The translations under genes and the position numbers were made by a program. A stretch of 10,524 nucleotides of DNA, taken from contig DCGM01000070.1 of NCBI GenBank assembly GCA_002315255.1, positions 1 through 10,524 of the forward strand. Direction: 5' to 3'. Each line of letters begins with the position of its first letter. Positions within the stretch are counted from its first letter, which is position 1. This document shows, in pieces, positions 1 through 7,775 of this stretch. The notes below the pieces were generated by a model. The model was not told the DNA's origin. It saw only the letters and a program-made list of their open reading frames with translations, and ran no database searches. The stretch comes from Lachnospiraceae bacterium UBA1778 (GTDB lineage: Bacteria; Bacillota; Clostridia; Lachnospirales; Lachnospiraceae).

Positions 1-55
1 CCGGCACCGCATAGACTATGCTGTCACTGTCCGCGCTTAAAATCACATTCTTCAT
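1..55 (-). CDS. 5' end of an unrecognised gene running off the left edge (partial)
   Basis: Reading leftward from an ATG at 55-53, the frame stays open to the window edge and gives MKNVILSADSDSIVYAVP (18 residues). An AGAGGA ribosome binding site lies 7 bases upstream of this ATG, which supports it as a genuine start. A second ATG does not occur closer to the edge in this frame. The product cannot be recognised from so few residues; the start looks like that of a small cytosolic protein, with no signal peptide or membrane segment in view. It is divergent from the MoxR operon and shares its upstream region. The main uncertainty is whether the frame stays open beyond the window. Confidence 0.5.
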   Translation of the reverse strand, partial: MKNVILSADSDSIVYAVP

Positions 56-105
56 TCGCTCGTCCTCTTTTTCATATCGACCATTACCGTTCTTTTCTTC
101 ATCGC

Positions 106-137
106 TTCGCACCCTGACAGCTTCGCTTCCTGACAGC
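106..137. repeat. 16-bp imperfect tandem duplication
   Basis: Two adjacent 16-bp units, TTCGCACCCTGACAGC (106-121) and TTCGCTTCCTGACAGC (122-137), differ at two positions. The unit is partly continued on the left by a GCTTCGC at 104-110. The repeat lies between the divergent starts at 55 and 288, outside any gene I can support. It could be a doubled protein-binding site or a simple replication-slippage duplication; the sequence does not decide between these. Confidence 0.7.
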
Positions 138-180
138 CCCGGCTGCGGTTTCGCTTTTTTTCACTGTTCGCCTAAACCGA

Positions 181-209
181 TTGATTCCTTTAATCTTATC
201 ACCTATAAT
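181..209 (+). promoter_or_regulatory. Sigma-A promoter of the MoxR operon
   Basis: TTGATT (181-186) and a perfect TATAAT (204-209) are separated by exactly 17 bases. Transcription would start near 216 and leave a leader of about 70 bases before the ATG at 288, whose ribosome binding site AAGGAG is at 277-282. A second TATAAA at 233-238 lacks a good partner. The leader contains a small CCTGCAGCAGG inverted repeat (241-251), too tight to form a convincing regulatory hairpin. Confidence 0.75.
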
Positions 210-287
210 AAAATCAAACAAGAACCTCATAGTATAAATCCCTGCAGCAGGATAATTATTCTTCAATAAACCTGAAAAGGAGCCTTC

Positions 288-1223
288 ATGAGCACTTCTA
301 CCGCTGAATCCATTATCAATGAAGTTAAAAAGCATGTGGTCGGAAAGGACCGTGTTTTACGCCTGATTCTCGCCGCGTTCCTCGCGGACGGGCATGTACT
401 GATCGACGATATTCCGGGCGTCGGAAAGACGACGATGGCCGTTTCGTTCGTTCAGGCGATGGGCCTCAATTTCCGCCGCACCCAGTTTACGCCGGATGTT
501 CTTCCATCGGATATTCTCGGCTTCAGCCTTTATGATAAGCAGAAAAATGCGATGGTTTTTAACCGTGGCGCCGTTTTCTGCAATGTTTTCCTCGCCGATG
601 AAATCAACCGCACGAGCCCGAAGACCCAGTCCGCTCTCCTCGAAGCGATGGAGGAGCGCCAGGTTTCAGTCGACGGCCATACGTATCCTCTGGACCAGCC
701 GTTCTTCGTCCTCGCGACGCAGAACCCGACCGGCTCCGCCGGCACAGAAAAGCTTCCGGAATCTGAAACCGACCGGTTTATGATCTGTGTTTCAATGGGT
801 TATCCGACGCTGGAGGAGGAATGTGAAATCTTAAAACGGAAGCACGCAGAAGCGGTTCCGACGACGCAGGTCGCGGACCGCGAGTCTGTCGCGAAAATGC
901 GTGCGGAGGTAAAAGAAGTCTTCGTCCATGATGCAATCTATAATTATCTTTCACGCCTGATTCAGGCGACGCGTGAGAACGAGTACATTGACCTCGGCGG
1001 AAGCCCGCGCGCGACGATTTCTCTCATGCATATGAGCATGGCGATCGCTTATTTAAACGGCCGGAATTACGTGATTCCGGAGGATGTCGCGGAGGTATTC
1101 GTTCCGGTGATGAACCATCGGATCATCCGAAGCCGCAAGGCGCTCGCGGAAAAAGTCAGTGAAGAAAAGATTCTCGAAGGGATTCTCTCGAAGGAACGGA
1201 AACCGACACAAAAGAAGGGATAA
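288..1223 (+). CDS. MoxR-family AAA+ ATPase
   Basis: A 311-residue cytosolic AAA+ ATPase of the MoxR group, proteins thought to act as chaperone-like ATPases that help assemble or activate partner proteins, often envelope or VWA-domain proteins. Visible motifs are Walker A (PGVGKT, 43-48), Walker B (FLADE, with Asp104-Glu105, followed by INRTSPKTQSALLEAMEE), sensor 1 (ATQNP, Asn146), the LPES-TDRF segment with the candidate arginine finger Arg163, and sensor 2 in GGSPRA (Arg241). All key nucleotide-handling residues are present, so it should be active. The start is supported by AAGGAG five bases upstream. It is the first gene of an operon with the DUF58 gene (3 bp downstream) and the transglutaminase-like gene, a very common trio; the exact substrate of such systems is not established. 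Confidence 0.95.
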   Translation: MSTSTAESIINEVKKHVVGKDRVLRLILAAFLADGHVLIDDIPGVGKTTMAVSFVQAMGLNFRRTQFTPDVLPSDILGFSLYDKQKNAMVFNRGAVFCNVFLADEINRTSPKTQSALLEAMEERQVSVDGHTYPLDQPFFVLATQNPTGSAGTEKLPESETDRFMICVSMGYPTLEEECEILKRKHAEAVPTTQVADRESVAKMRAEVKEVFVHDAIYNYLSRLIQATRENEYIDLGGSPRATISLMHMSMAIAYLNGRNYVIPEDVAEVFVPVMNHRIIRSRKALAEKVSEEKILEGILSKERKPTQKKG

Positions 1224-1226
1224 GCC

Positions 1227-2291
1227 GTGCTGCTTTTAGTCTATCTGCTGGTATGCGTTTTAACCATCCATAGCGCATTGCTTCTGGGAGCGAAGGAGCT
1301 TTTAATCCTCGCGCTCTTTATGGGGCTTCTTTTGCTTGCGTCTTTCGCGATCGCATGCGTCCAGCATTTTCTGACCTCCTGCACGATTTCTGTCAATGCT
1401 CCGGAGGTCGTTCTGACCTTTAACAAACGCGGTTTTCTGCCGGTTCCGGGCGCCCGGATGACGCTCTCCTTCTCTTATGACCAGACCGGTGAAGGCGGCG
1501 AAAGCCGGACTACTTTTTCGATTCCGGCCGGCGAAACGACGATTTCTTTCCATACCGATCTCGAATATAAAGGCTCCGGCACCTATGCGATAAAAAAATG
1601 CACACTATCCGATTTCTTCGGGTTCTTCCGTTTTCCGATCAAGGATTCAAAAAAGATTCAGGGAAGCTGCGATCTCCTGCCGGTTCCGGAGGACGTCGCG
1701 CTTTTTGTGCCTGCAAACAAGCTGACCGGAAAAATTTCCGACCATTCGATCACGGTTAAGCTTCCGGGCGACGATTCGTCCGAGACGCTTGATATCCGCG
1801 CCTACCGGCCGGGCGACCGGATTTCGCGGATGCATTGGAAGCTGAGCGCGAAAAAGGATGACCTCATGATCCGCGAGTTCGCCCGCGAAAGCGATTCGCA
1901 GTACCTTTTCGTCCTCGCATTTAAGGAACGGTCGCAGCGCTCCTTCTCGACAATCGTCTCGAATTACGCGTCCATCGCGGAGAGCCTCTTAAAAAAAGAT
2001 ATGAACAATGACGTCCTCTGGTGCGATGCGGAAGGCGTCTCCTGGCTGGAGCACGTCAATACGCCGGACGACCTCGAAAGCGTCCTCTCGCTCGTTTTCC
2101 ATACTTTTAACTATAAAGATTACCCGGATGTAAAACGCGGCGAAATACCGCTTTTTACGCCGTTTTCCGGTGAACTCGTGCTCGAAGATTTCCGCGAGAA
2201 ATCATCGAACACGTCTTTCGTAAAGGAGTTTATGATTACCGATGAGCCGTTAGACGTGCTGATGGAAAGGTGGTCCGCTGATGAAACGTAA
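1227..2291 (+). CDS. DUF58 membrane-anchored protein
   Basis: A 354-residue protein with two hydrophobic segments at the N-terminus (about 1-22 and 26-46), then a soluble region. The DUF58 signature is at about 190-222: YRPGDRISRMHWKLSA followed by a conserved basic/acidic stretch ending in REFA. DUF58 proteins resemble VWA-type folds and are nearly always encoded beside MoxR ATPases, which are presumed to act on them; their molecular role is unknown. The start is a GTG at 1227, three bases after the moxR stop, with GAAGGG seven bases upstream; translation is probably coupled. Its last 11 bases overlap the start of the next gene. Confidence 0.93.
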   Translation: MLLLVYLLVCVLTIHSALLLGAKELLILALFMGLLLLASFAIACVQHFLTSCTISVNAPEVVLTFNKRGFLPVPGARMTLSFSYDQTGEGGESRTTFSIPAGETTISFHTDLEYKGSGTYAIKKCTLSDFFGFFRFPIKDSKKIQGSCDLLPVPEDVALFVPANKLTGKISDHSITVKLPGDDSSETLDIRAYRPGDRISRMHWKLSAKKDDLMIREFARESDSQYLFVLAFKERSQRSFSTIVSNYASIAESLLKKDMNNDVLWCDAEGVSWLEHVNTPDDLESVLSLVFHTFNYKDYPDVKRGEIPLFTPFSGELVLEDFREKSSNTSFVKEFMITDEPLDVLMERWSADET

Positions 2292-4932
2292 CCGCCTCCC
2301 TGTTTTCAATGAGCCCGCCGGCATCCGGAGCACCTCGAAGGTGAACCGCTTCTTAGCGCAGTTCGGCGACACGCTCGACTATTTCTTCCAGACGGTCCTA
2401 TCCGTGGCGGCAGGCTGGGCGTTCGTCCACCTGATCACGATGTCATTGTCGTTAGAGGTGAATGAGCTTATCCTGATGGCCGCGCTTCTCTTCCTGTCAG
2501 TTACTTTCCTTCTGATGCGCCGTCTGAAGGTGAATTTTGTCGGCTATATCATCTTCGCCGCCGTGATTGGCGGAGTGATTATCTTTACGATCGACGAGAT
2601 TATCGCGGAAGCCGAAGGAATCATCATCCGGATGATGGAATGCTTCAATGAATACTACGACTATCAGGGGCTTCCCGCCTTCACGGTCGAGCCGGAATAT
2701 GACGTGACGCTGATCATGTCCGTCATCTCCTTTTTCGCGGTCTGGGTCACCGCTTACTCGTACGGCGAGCGCGTTTCGCCGACCGTACTTGCGGTCTTTT
2801 TCTTCCTGCCGCTGATCGGCGCAGTCCTATTAGGCGTCCACCCGCCGGTGATCGTCATTGCGCTCGCAGCCTGCGTCCTCGTAACGCTCTTTTTCACCTG
2901 CCGGACTGAATGCAATATCGCCGATCACTCGATGCCGGAGGAGATGCGTTATTCGATCCGGTTCCCGCTGATGCTCGTCGCAATGCTGTTAAGCATTGCG
3001 CTTATGTTCTGCTCGAACAGCGTCATCTATCCGAAAATCGAAAGCTGGTTCCAGCGCGTTTCAGAAAACTATGATTACGATTTTCTCCGAAGGGAGCTCT
3101 CAAAAATCCCCGGAAATCCGCTCAATGCATCGGATGACGGCCTGACGCACGGCGATTTATCGCGCGCCGGAGTCATCCGCTATAACCATGAGCCGGAATT
3201 GCTCGTATCTGTATCGGAAAACAATTACACGGGCCCGCTTTATCTTCGTGACTTTGCGGCAGACCTTTATACCGGCGACCACTGGGTGGAGTCGGTTTCC
3301 GACCTCGAGGAAAAGACGATGCCGGTAAGCATTTACTACTCAAACATCCTCGCCGGCGAGTTCTCCTCGACCGAATCGTTTTATCGGAATCCGTTCATCT
3401 ATTACGACGCGCTTCAGGCGACTTCGCTCCTCCATACGTCGATTGAATATAATACGGTCCATGTCCGGAAGCTTTATGTCAGCAGCCGTACGCTCTATAT
3501 GCCGTATCACCTCCGCGGCGCGATTTCCGGCACGACGGACATGTTTTTTGAGCGCGATCTTATGACGAAGGGCAGCGAATCCGCCGGGACTTCGTTCCCG
3601 GTTTTCCAGTACCAGACGCTTCATCGGGTCATTGAAAAGCTGAAAGCGCAGGGCAATGCGACCGGCGAAAAGAATCCGGACGACACGCAGGTCTATCTCT
3701 ACGTCGATGAAACGGAGCTTCTCGATCTTGCGGCGAACACCTATCATGTCGAACTCTCGGAAGAGACTGTAAGGAATAATCCGCACAGCACCTTCGTTTT
3801 AAAGAATAACGGCCTGATCGGCTATTACCGCTTAAAAGACTCCGCCGCGGAGAATTATGAGGAATATGTTCTTTCCACCGCGGTTCATTCTTCGGATCTT
3901 TCGGAAATTCAGGCGGCTGCCGAAGAGATTTTACGCCGCACCTGTGTGAGCCGCGACGACCTTGTGGACGGCTTCTATCCGATCGAAACAGCCGAGATGC
4001 TGATCAATGCGACCCGCTCCTATTTAAAAGAAAACTTTACCTACAATGAGCGCCCGGGCACGATTCATGACGGCGATGATTTCCTCACGGTCTTCTATCT
4101 CCGGAAATCCGGTTATCATGTCCATTTTGCGACAGCCGGGGCTGTCATCCTTCAGGAGCTCGGCATTCCGGCGCGTTATGTCGAAGGCTTCCGCCTGACG
4201 GGCCTTCAGAAGCTTCACGACGCTGAAGCTGCCGATGACGATACGTATGCCTGGTGCGAGGTTTTCCTCCAGGGCTTCGGCTGGCAGCCGGTCGATATGC
4301 TGAACAATGATTTCGACGAGCCCGAGAATCCGTTTGATAAAGCGGAGGAACCGAGCATTGCACCGTCTGCCGATCCGAATGAATCGATGTCGGAAGCGCC
4401 GACCGAAGATCCTACTGAAATGACGACAGAAGAAGCGCCGTTAGAGCCCGCCACCGCGCCCTCCATGGAAGATGTGGAAACGCGCGCACCGGAAGAAATC
4501 CCGGAGGATCCTGAGAATCACTTCGGCCTATGGCTGATCATCCTTCTCGCAGTCCTTTTAACCTTCGGAATCGTCTTCTTCCTCGTCCTTCTCCGCCGCA
4601 TCCGTCCGCTCTCCTATTTCGAGACGACGCACGGCCGCCGACCGGTGAAGCGCACGAAAAATAAAGAATTCTTAGCGATTTACCAGGCGCTCCGCTTCCA
4701 GGCGGTACTCCTCGGCCGCTACTATATCATTGACGATTCGCCGGAAACCGTCGCGTCGTTCTTCCTCCCTGAGGACCGCGAAAATGTTCAGAAGATGCAA
4801 TGTGCCGCGAAGGCCGCGTACTACGGGACTGACCCGGTCGATTCCGCTGAAATCGACAATGTGTATGCATTGTATGCCGGAAGACGGATCGAAGCCAGCG
4901 TGATGAAGGAAGGGATATTTAAGAAAGATTAA
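2281..4932 (+). CDS. TgpA-like transglutaminase-fold membrane protein, catalytic residues lost
   Basis: An 883-residue protein with the architecture of TgpA-like transglutaminases. About seven membrane helices lie between residues 33 and 250, followed by a long external region, a transglutaminase-like core (about 560-680), an acidic Pro/Glu/Thr-rich linker (about 680-748), one membrane helix (about 750-772) and a cytosolic tail of about 110 residues. The fold is clear from GIPARYVEGF and GFGWQPVD. The catalytic triad is not intact. The usual GYCxHFA motif reads GYHVHFA, with His613 in place of the nucleophilic Cys. The usual HAWxEV reads YAWCEV, with Tyr656 in place of the catalytic His. Only Asp672 remains. 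Cys659 sits nearby but not in the nucleophile position. It is therefore likely a non-enzymatic, perhaps peptide- or protein-binding, member. The ATG at 2281 overlaps the DUF58 gene and follows a GGAAAGGTGG purine-rich site. Family and topology are secure; loss of activity is inferred. Confidence 0.9.
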   Translation: MKRNRLPVFNEPAGIRSTSKVNRFLAQFGDTLDYFFQTVLSVAAGWAFVHLITMSLSLEVNELILMAALLFLSVTFLLMRRLKVNFVGYIIFAAVIGGVIIFTIDEIIAEAEGIIIRMMECFNEYYDYQGLPAFTVEPEYDVTLIMSVISFFAVWVTAYSYGERVSPTVLAVFFFLPLIGAVLLGVHPPVIVIALAACVLVTLFFTCRTECNIADHSMPEEMRYSIRFPLMLVAMLLSIALMFCSNSVIYPKIESWFQRVSENYDYDFLRRELSKIPGNPLNASDDGLTHGDLSRAGVIRYNHEPELLVSVSENNYTGPLYLRDFAADLYTGDHWVESVSDLEEKTMPVSIYYSNILAGEFSSTESFYRNPFIYYDALQATSLLHTSIEYNTVHVRKLYVSSRTLYMPYHLRGAISGTTDMFFERDLMTKGSESAGTSFPVFQYQTLHRVIEKLKAQGNATGEKNPDDTQVYLYVDETELLDLAANTYHVELSEETVRNNPHSTFVLKNNGLIGYYRLKDSAAENYEEYVLSTAVHSSDLSEIQAAAEEILRRTCVSRDDLVDGFYPIETAEMLINATRSYLKENFTYNERPGTIHDGDDFLTVFYLRKSGYHVHFATAGAVILQELGIPARYVEGFRLTGLQKLHDAEAADDDTYAWCEVFLQGFGWQPVDMLNNDFDEPENPFDKAEEPSIAPSADPNESMSEAPTEDPTEMTTEEAPLEPATAPSMEDVETRAPEEIPEDPENHFGLWLIILLAVLLTFGIVFFLVLLRRIRPLSYFETTHGRRPVKRTKNKEFLAIYQALRFQAVLLGRYYIIDDSPETVASFFLPEDRENVQKMQCAAKAAYYGTDPVDSAEIDNVYALYAGRRIEASVMKEGIFKKD

Positions 4933-4973
4933 ACCGCTGCAGCCCTTATTTTATAAGGGTTACAGCGGTTTTT
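4932..4973 (+). terminator. Intrinsic terminator of the MoxR operon
   Basis: The outer stem AACCGCTG (4932-4939) pairs with CAGCGGTT (4963-4970). The inner stem CCCTTAT pairs with ATAAGGG around a TTT loop. A run of five T follows from 4969. The hairpin begins on the last base of the TAA stop codon. Read the other way it has only three T after the stem, so it may serve the convergent serine hydrolase gene less efficiently. Confidence 0.92.
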
Positions 4974-5098
4974 ACCAACACGTTTTGTCCTATATCTCTA
5001 TTCTTCCGACGCCATTAACATAAAAACGCAAACATTCGTCGAATCAATATTATCGAATAATACTTTTTACTTCAAAAACACCTTTTCAATTAAAAAAC
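4974..5098. other. AT-rich convergent intergenic spacer
   Basis: This 125-base stretch lies between two convergent operons and is clearly richer in A and T than the genes. It contains ATTCGTCGAAT (5034-5044) and TATTATCGAATAATA, both short inverted repeats sharing TCGAAT. No open frame with a ribosome binding site and no convincing intrinsic terminator for the leftward gene is visible. Confidence 0.5.
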
Positions 5099-6271
5099 TT
5101 ACAGTATTCCCTCATACTCACATGCTAAATACATAAAATTCTCTAATCTTCTATGAATATACTCGGACTTCGTGTCGACTCCCTGCTCGCCGTAAACGAG
5201 CGTGAGTTTCTTCTCGGGATCCATCACCACAAAGGTGCCCCACGCGCCGCTCCAGCCGAAGATGCCCGGGGATGCGACCGTGCCCGCGGCGGCCTTGTCA
5301 TAAAGCGTCCGGACGGCCAAGCCCCAGCCGAAGCCCCAGCGCTTGTGGAACGGGGAGGACCGGTAGAGATCATGAAGCTGAACCGCGTCCAATGTGTTCG
5401 TCCGCATCAGGTCCACCGTGGACGGCGCTAAAATCCGCGCGCCGGTCTCCTTCGAAAAACCCTTATTCGTGAGCGCGCATGCGAATCGCGCATAATCGTC
5501 GACCGTCATCGAGGAGCCCGCGCCGCCGGAATCCATGTTCGGGCTCAGCTGGTACGGATTCGTCTGGTCACCGCGCTTTAAAAGGCCGTTTTCCGGGTCT
5601 TTATAGTAGCGGATGCAATAATTCATCTCCTGCCCCTTCGTCGGGTGGAAGGACGCAGATTTCATGTTTAACGGCGTGAAGATCCGTTCCTGCACATAGT
5701 CCGCATAACGGACGCCGCTCACGCGCTCCACCAGCGCCGCGAGGACATCATGGCAGAGGCTGTATTCCCAATGCGAATCCGGCTCGAAAGCGAGCGGCTC
5801 CTTCGCCAATGCTTCCATAAATTCGCGCGTCGTAAACTGATTTCCCGTGCGGCTGTAAAGCGCCGTAAGAGACGGTGAATTCAGATTATAATCGAAACCC
5901 GCGGTCATCTTAAAAAGATCCGAAACGCGCATGATTTCTGCTGCCGGGCGGATCACTTCCTTCCCGTTTTCATCCGTCGCGCGTACGTTCACGTTCGCGA
6001 ACTCCGGAAGATAATCAGCCACCGGGTCCGACAGAAGGAACGCGCCCTCCTCGAAGAGCTGAAGCGCCGCCACCGCGGTGATCGGCTTCGTCATGGAAAA
6101 CATCCGATAGTAGGTGCCCGGATTCACCGGAATCTGCTCTTCAATGTTCTGAAAACCCGAAAAATAACGGTAAACCGGTCGCGAATCGAGATAAATCGCG
6201 AGGTCATTGCCACCGATTCCGATCTCCGAAAGCGAATCCTGAAATGCGCGAAGCTTATCAAAACTGACCAT
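5099..6271 (-). CDS. Serine hydrolase of the beta-lactamase/family VIII esterase (EstB-like) type
   Basis: A 390-residue protein of the class C beta-lactamase/penicillin-binding-protein fold, in the group that includes family VIII carboxylesterases. The nucleophile motif is SMTK (Ser59-Met-Thr-Lys62). The second motif is Tyr170 in WEYSLCHDVLAALVE. The usual KTG box is replaced by WSG in FGWSGAWGTFVVMDP near the C-terminus, as in EstB-like enzymes. No signal peptide is visible, so it probably acts in the cytosol on a small ester or amide; the substrate cannot be told. A TTG at 6277 could extend it by two residues, but the ATG at 6271 is preferred because GAGG lies seven bases upstream of it. 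It starts two bases after the stop of the citrate-synthase-like gene, so the pair is probably co-transcribed and translationally coupled. Antibiotic resistance should not be assumed. Confidence 0.88.
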   Translation of the reverse strand: MVSFDKLRAFQDSLSEIGIGGNDLAIYLDSRPVYRYFSGFQNIEEQIPVNPGTYYRMFSMTKPITAVAALQLFEEGAFLLSDPVADYLPEFANVNVRATDENGKEVIRPAAEIMRVSDLFKMTAGFDYNLNSPSLTALYSRTGNQFTTREFMEALAKEPLAFEPDSHWEYSLCHDVLAALVERVSGVRYADYVQERIFTPLNMKSASFHPTKGQEMNYCIRYYKDPENGLLKRGDQTNPYQLSPNMDSGGAGSSMTVDDYARFACALTNKGFSKETGARILAPSTVDLMRTNTLDAVQLHDLYRSSPFHKRWGFGWGLAVRTLYDKAAAGTVASPGIFGWSGAWGTFVVMDPEKKLTLVYGEQGVDTKSEYIHRRLENFMYLACEYEGIL

Positions 6272-6273
6272 AA

Positions 6274-7677
6274 TCAATCCTCATTTTTGTATTTTTCTCT
6301 GCCGAGAAGCTCACATGCTTCATTGATCACCTTCACCATCTCTTCGTCTGTGATGACGGTGACACGGCCGTTGTCGTACTCATTGTCGACCCAGACTTTC
6401 ACGCGCGCAATGAGCTCGTCGTCCTTCGAAATCTTCCGATCTGCCGGCAGATGGAAATAATTATTCATCCAGACGGCGATTCCTGCGAGGCCGGAGGTGT
6501 TCGAAACAGCGACTAACGGCGGGCGTTTTAAGAACTTGTCCGTGTCGAAAACATTGTAAATCTCTTCATTTTTAATGAGTCCGTCCGCGTGGATGCCGGC
6601 GCGGGTCACATTGAAGTTCTTTCCGACGAACGGCGTGCGCGGCGGGATTTCATAGCCGATTTCCTTCTCATAATACTCGGCCAGCTCGGTGATGACGGTC
6701 GTATCCATTCCGCCTAAGTTTCCGCGAAGCTGCGCATATTCAAAGACCATCGCTTCGAGCGGCGTATTGCCGGTGCGCTCGCCGATACCGAAGAGCGAGC
6801 AGTTGACGCCGCTTGCGCCGTAGAGCCAGGCGGTAGTCGAGTTCACGACAGCTTTATAGAAATCATTGTGCCCATGGAACTCGAGCCATTCGGACGGCAC
6901 GCCCGCATGGACACGAAGACCGTAGATGAGGCCCGGAATCGAACGCGGCATCACGGCGCCGGGGTAATTCACGCCATAGCCCATCGTGTCGCAGACACGG
7001 ACTTTGACCGGCAGCTGATAGCGTGCGGAAAGCTTCATAAGCTCGGTGCAGAACGGAACGACAAAGCCGTAGAAATCAGCGCGCGTAACGTCTTCGAGAT
7101 GGCAGCGCACTGCGATTCCGATCTCGAGGCACTCCTCGACGATATGAAGATAATGGCGCAATGCTTCGCCGCGGTTCATATGAAGCTTGTAGAAGATATG
7201 ATAATCCGAGCAGCTGACGAGAATGCCGGTTTCTTTCATTCCGAGGTCTTTTACGAGCTCGAAGTCCTTCTTCGTCGCACGGATCCAGGAAGTGACCTCC
7301 GGGAACTGATAGCCGCGCTCCATACACTTCACGACCGCGTCGCGGTCCTTCTTCGAATACAGGAAAAACTCGCTGTTCCGGATTTTTCCGTTCGGGCCGC
7401 CTAAGCGGTGAAGATAATCATAGATCGTCACAATCTGCTCCGTCGTATACGGCGTGCGGGACTGCTGGCCGTCACGGAAGGTAGTGTCGGTAATCCAGAT
7501 GTCATCCGGCATATGGTGCGGCACGACGCGGTCATTGAACGCAATCTTCGGAATCTCATCATATGGGAAGAGGCTCCGGAAAACCTGCGGGTCTTCTACC
7601 TCCACCATCTGATACATATGCTCTTCTAACTGTAACAGTTTCGTTGTCTCGTCAAAGTATACTTTCCGTTCTGCCAT
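6274..7677 (-). CDS. LeuA/homocitrate-synthase family enzyme, likely Re-citrate synthase
   Basis: A 467-residue member of the DRE-TIM (HMGL-like) family, which condenses acetyl-CoA with a 2-oxo acid through a divalent metal. Visible features are DTTFRDGQQ (Asp64 metal ligand, Arg68), HLEDVTR (193-199), the HGHND metal motif (His268, His270), GIGERTGNTPLE (297-308) and GIHADGLIKN near residue 363. The long N-terminal extension before DTTFRDG and the lack of a leucine-binding regulatory domain argue against ordinary LeuA. They resemble the Re-citrate synthases known from anaerobes such as Clostridium kluyveri, which replace Si-citrate synthase in making citrate, and hence glutamate, from oxaloacetate. 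Homocitrate or isopropylmalate-type activity remains possible. The ATG at 7677 has AGGGAG five bases upstream. It is the first gene of a pair with the serine hydrolase. The family call is secure; the substrate is inferred. Confidence 0.82.
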   Translation of the reverse strand: MAERKVYFDETTKLLQLEEHMYQMVEVEDPQVFRSLFPYDEIPKIAFNDRVVPHHMPDDIWITDTTFRDGQQSRTPYTTEQIVTIYDYLHRLGGPNGKIRNSEFFLYSKKDRDAVVKCMERGYQFPEVTSWIRATKKDFELVKDLGMKETGILVSCSDYHIFYKLHMNRGEALRHYLHIVEECLEIGIAVRCHLEDVTRADFYGFVVPFCTELMKLSARYQLPVKVRVCDTMGYGVNYPGAVMPRSIPGLIYGLRVHAGVPSEWLEFHGHNDFYKAVVNSTTAWLYGASGVNCSLFGIGERTGNTPLEAMVFEYAQLRGNLGGMDTTVITELAEYYEKEIGYEIPPRTPFVGKNFNVTRAGIHADGLIKNEEIYNVFDTDKFLKRPPLVAVSNTSGLAGIAVWMNNYFHLPADRKISKDDELIARVKVWVDNEYDNGRVTVITDEEMVKVINEACELLGREKYKNED

Positions 7678-7707
7678 AGTGTCTCCCTCTTCCGGTTCGG
7701 ATTAAGT

Positions 7708-7740
7708 GTATTATTTCGAATGATCGTGCGTATAAAATCT
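7708..7740 (-). promoter_or_regulatory. Possible promoter of the citrate-synthase-like gene
   Basis: In the 98-base gap after recG the leftward strand carries AATAAT (7715-7710), five of six matches to a -10 box. An AT-rich TTTATA lies 15 bases upstream (7736-7731), a weak -35 at poor spacing. It would place the transcript start near 7700, about 25 bases before the ATG. The position is sensible but the match is weak. Confidence 0.3.
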
Positions 7741-7775
7741 GTGTAGATCTAAGTTTAGTATTTGTGTTGCCCGCC

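Noticed and set aside
18..269. Open frame of 83 codons on the plus strand and a 78-codon frame on the minus strand (99-335) in the leading intergenic region
   Set aside because: Neither has a sensible ribosome binding site, the translations are low-complexity and unlike any family, and both run across the promoter or the moxR start.
3340..3786. 148-codon antisense open frame inside the transglutaminase-like gene
   Set aside because: It lies wholly within a strongly supported gene, is Arg-rich as expected of a shadow frame, and has no recognisable domain.
5099..6271. Antibiotic-resistance beta-lactamase
   Set aside because: No signal peptide is seen, the YxN and KTG motifs are replaced by YSL and WSG, and the sequence fits EstB-like esterases better.
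6868..7404. 178-codon plus-strand frame opposite the citrate-synthase-like gene, and a 155-codon frame opposite recG (8082-8549)
   Set aside because: Both mirror conserved coding sequence on the other strand and have no motif or context of their own.
7735..7756. Small hairpin after recG (AGATCT, ACAC loop, AGATTT with a G-U pair) as a terminator
   Set aside because: The stem is six weak pairs and is followed by TTAT rather than a proper T run, so it is unlikely to terminate transcription.
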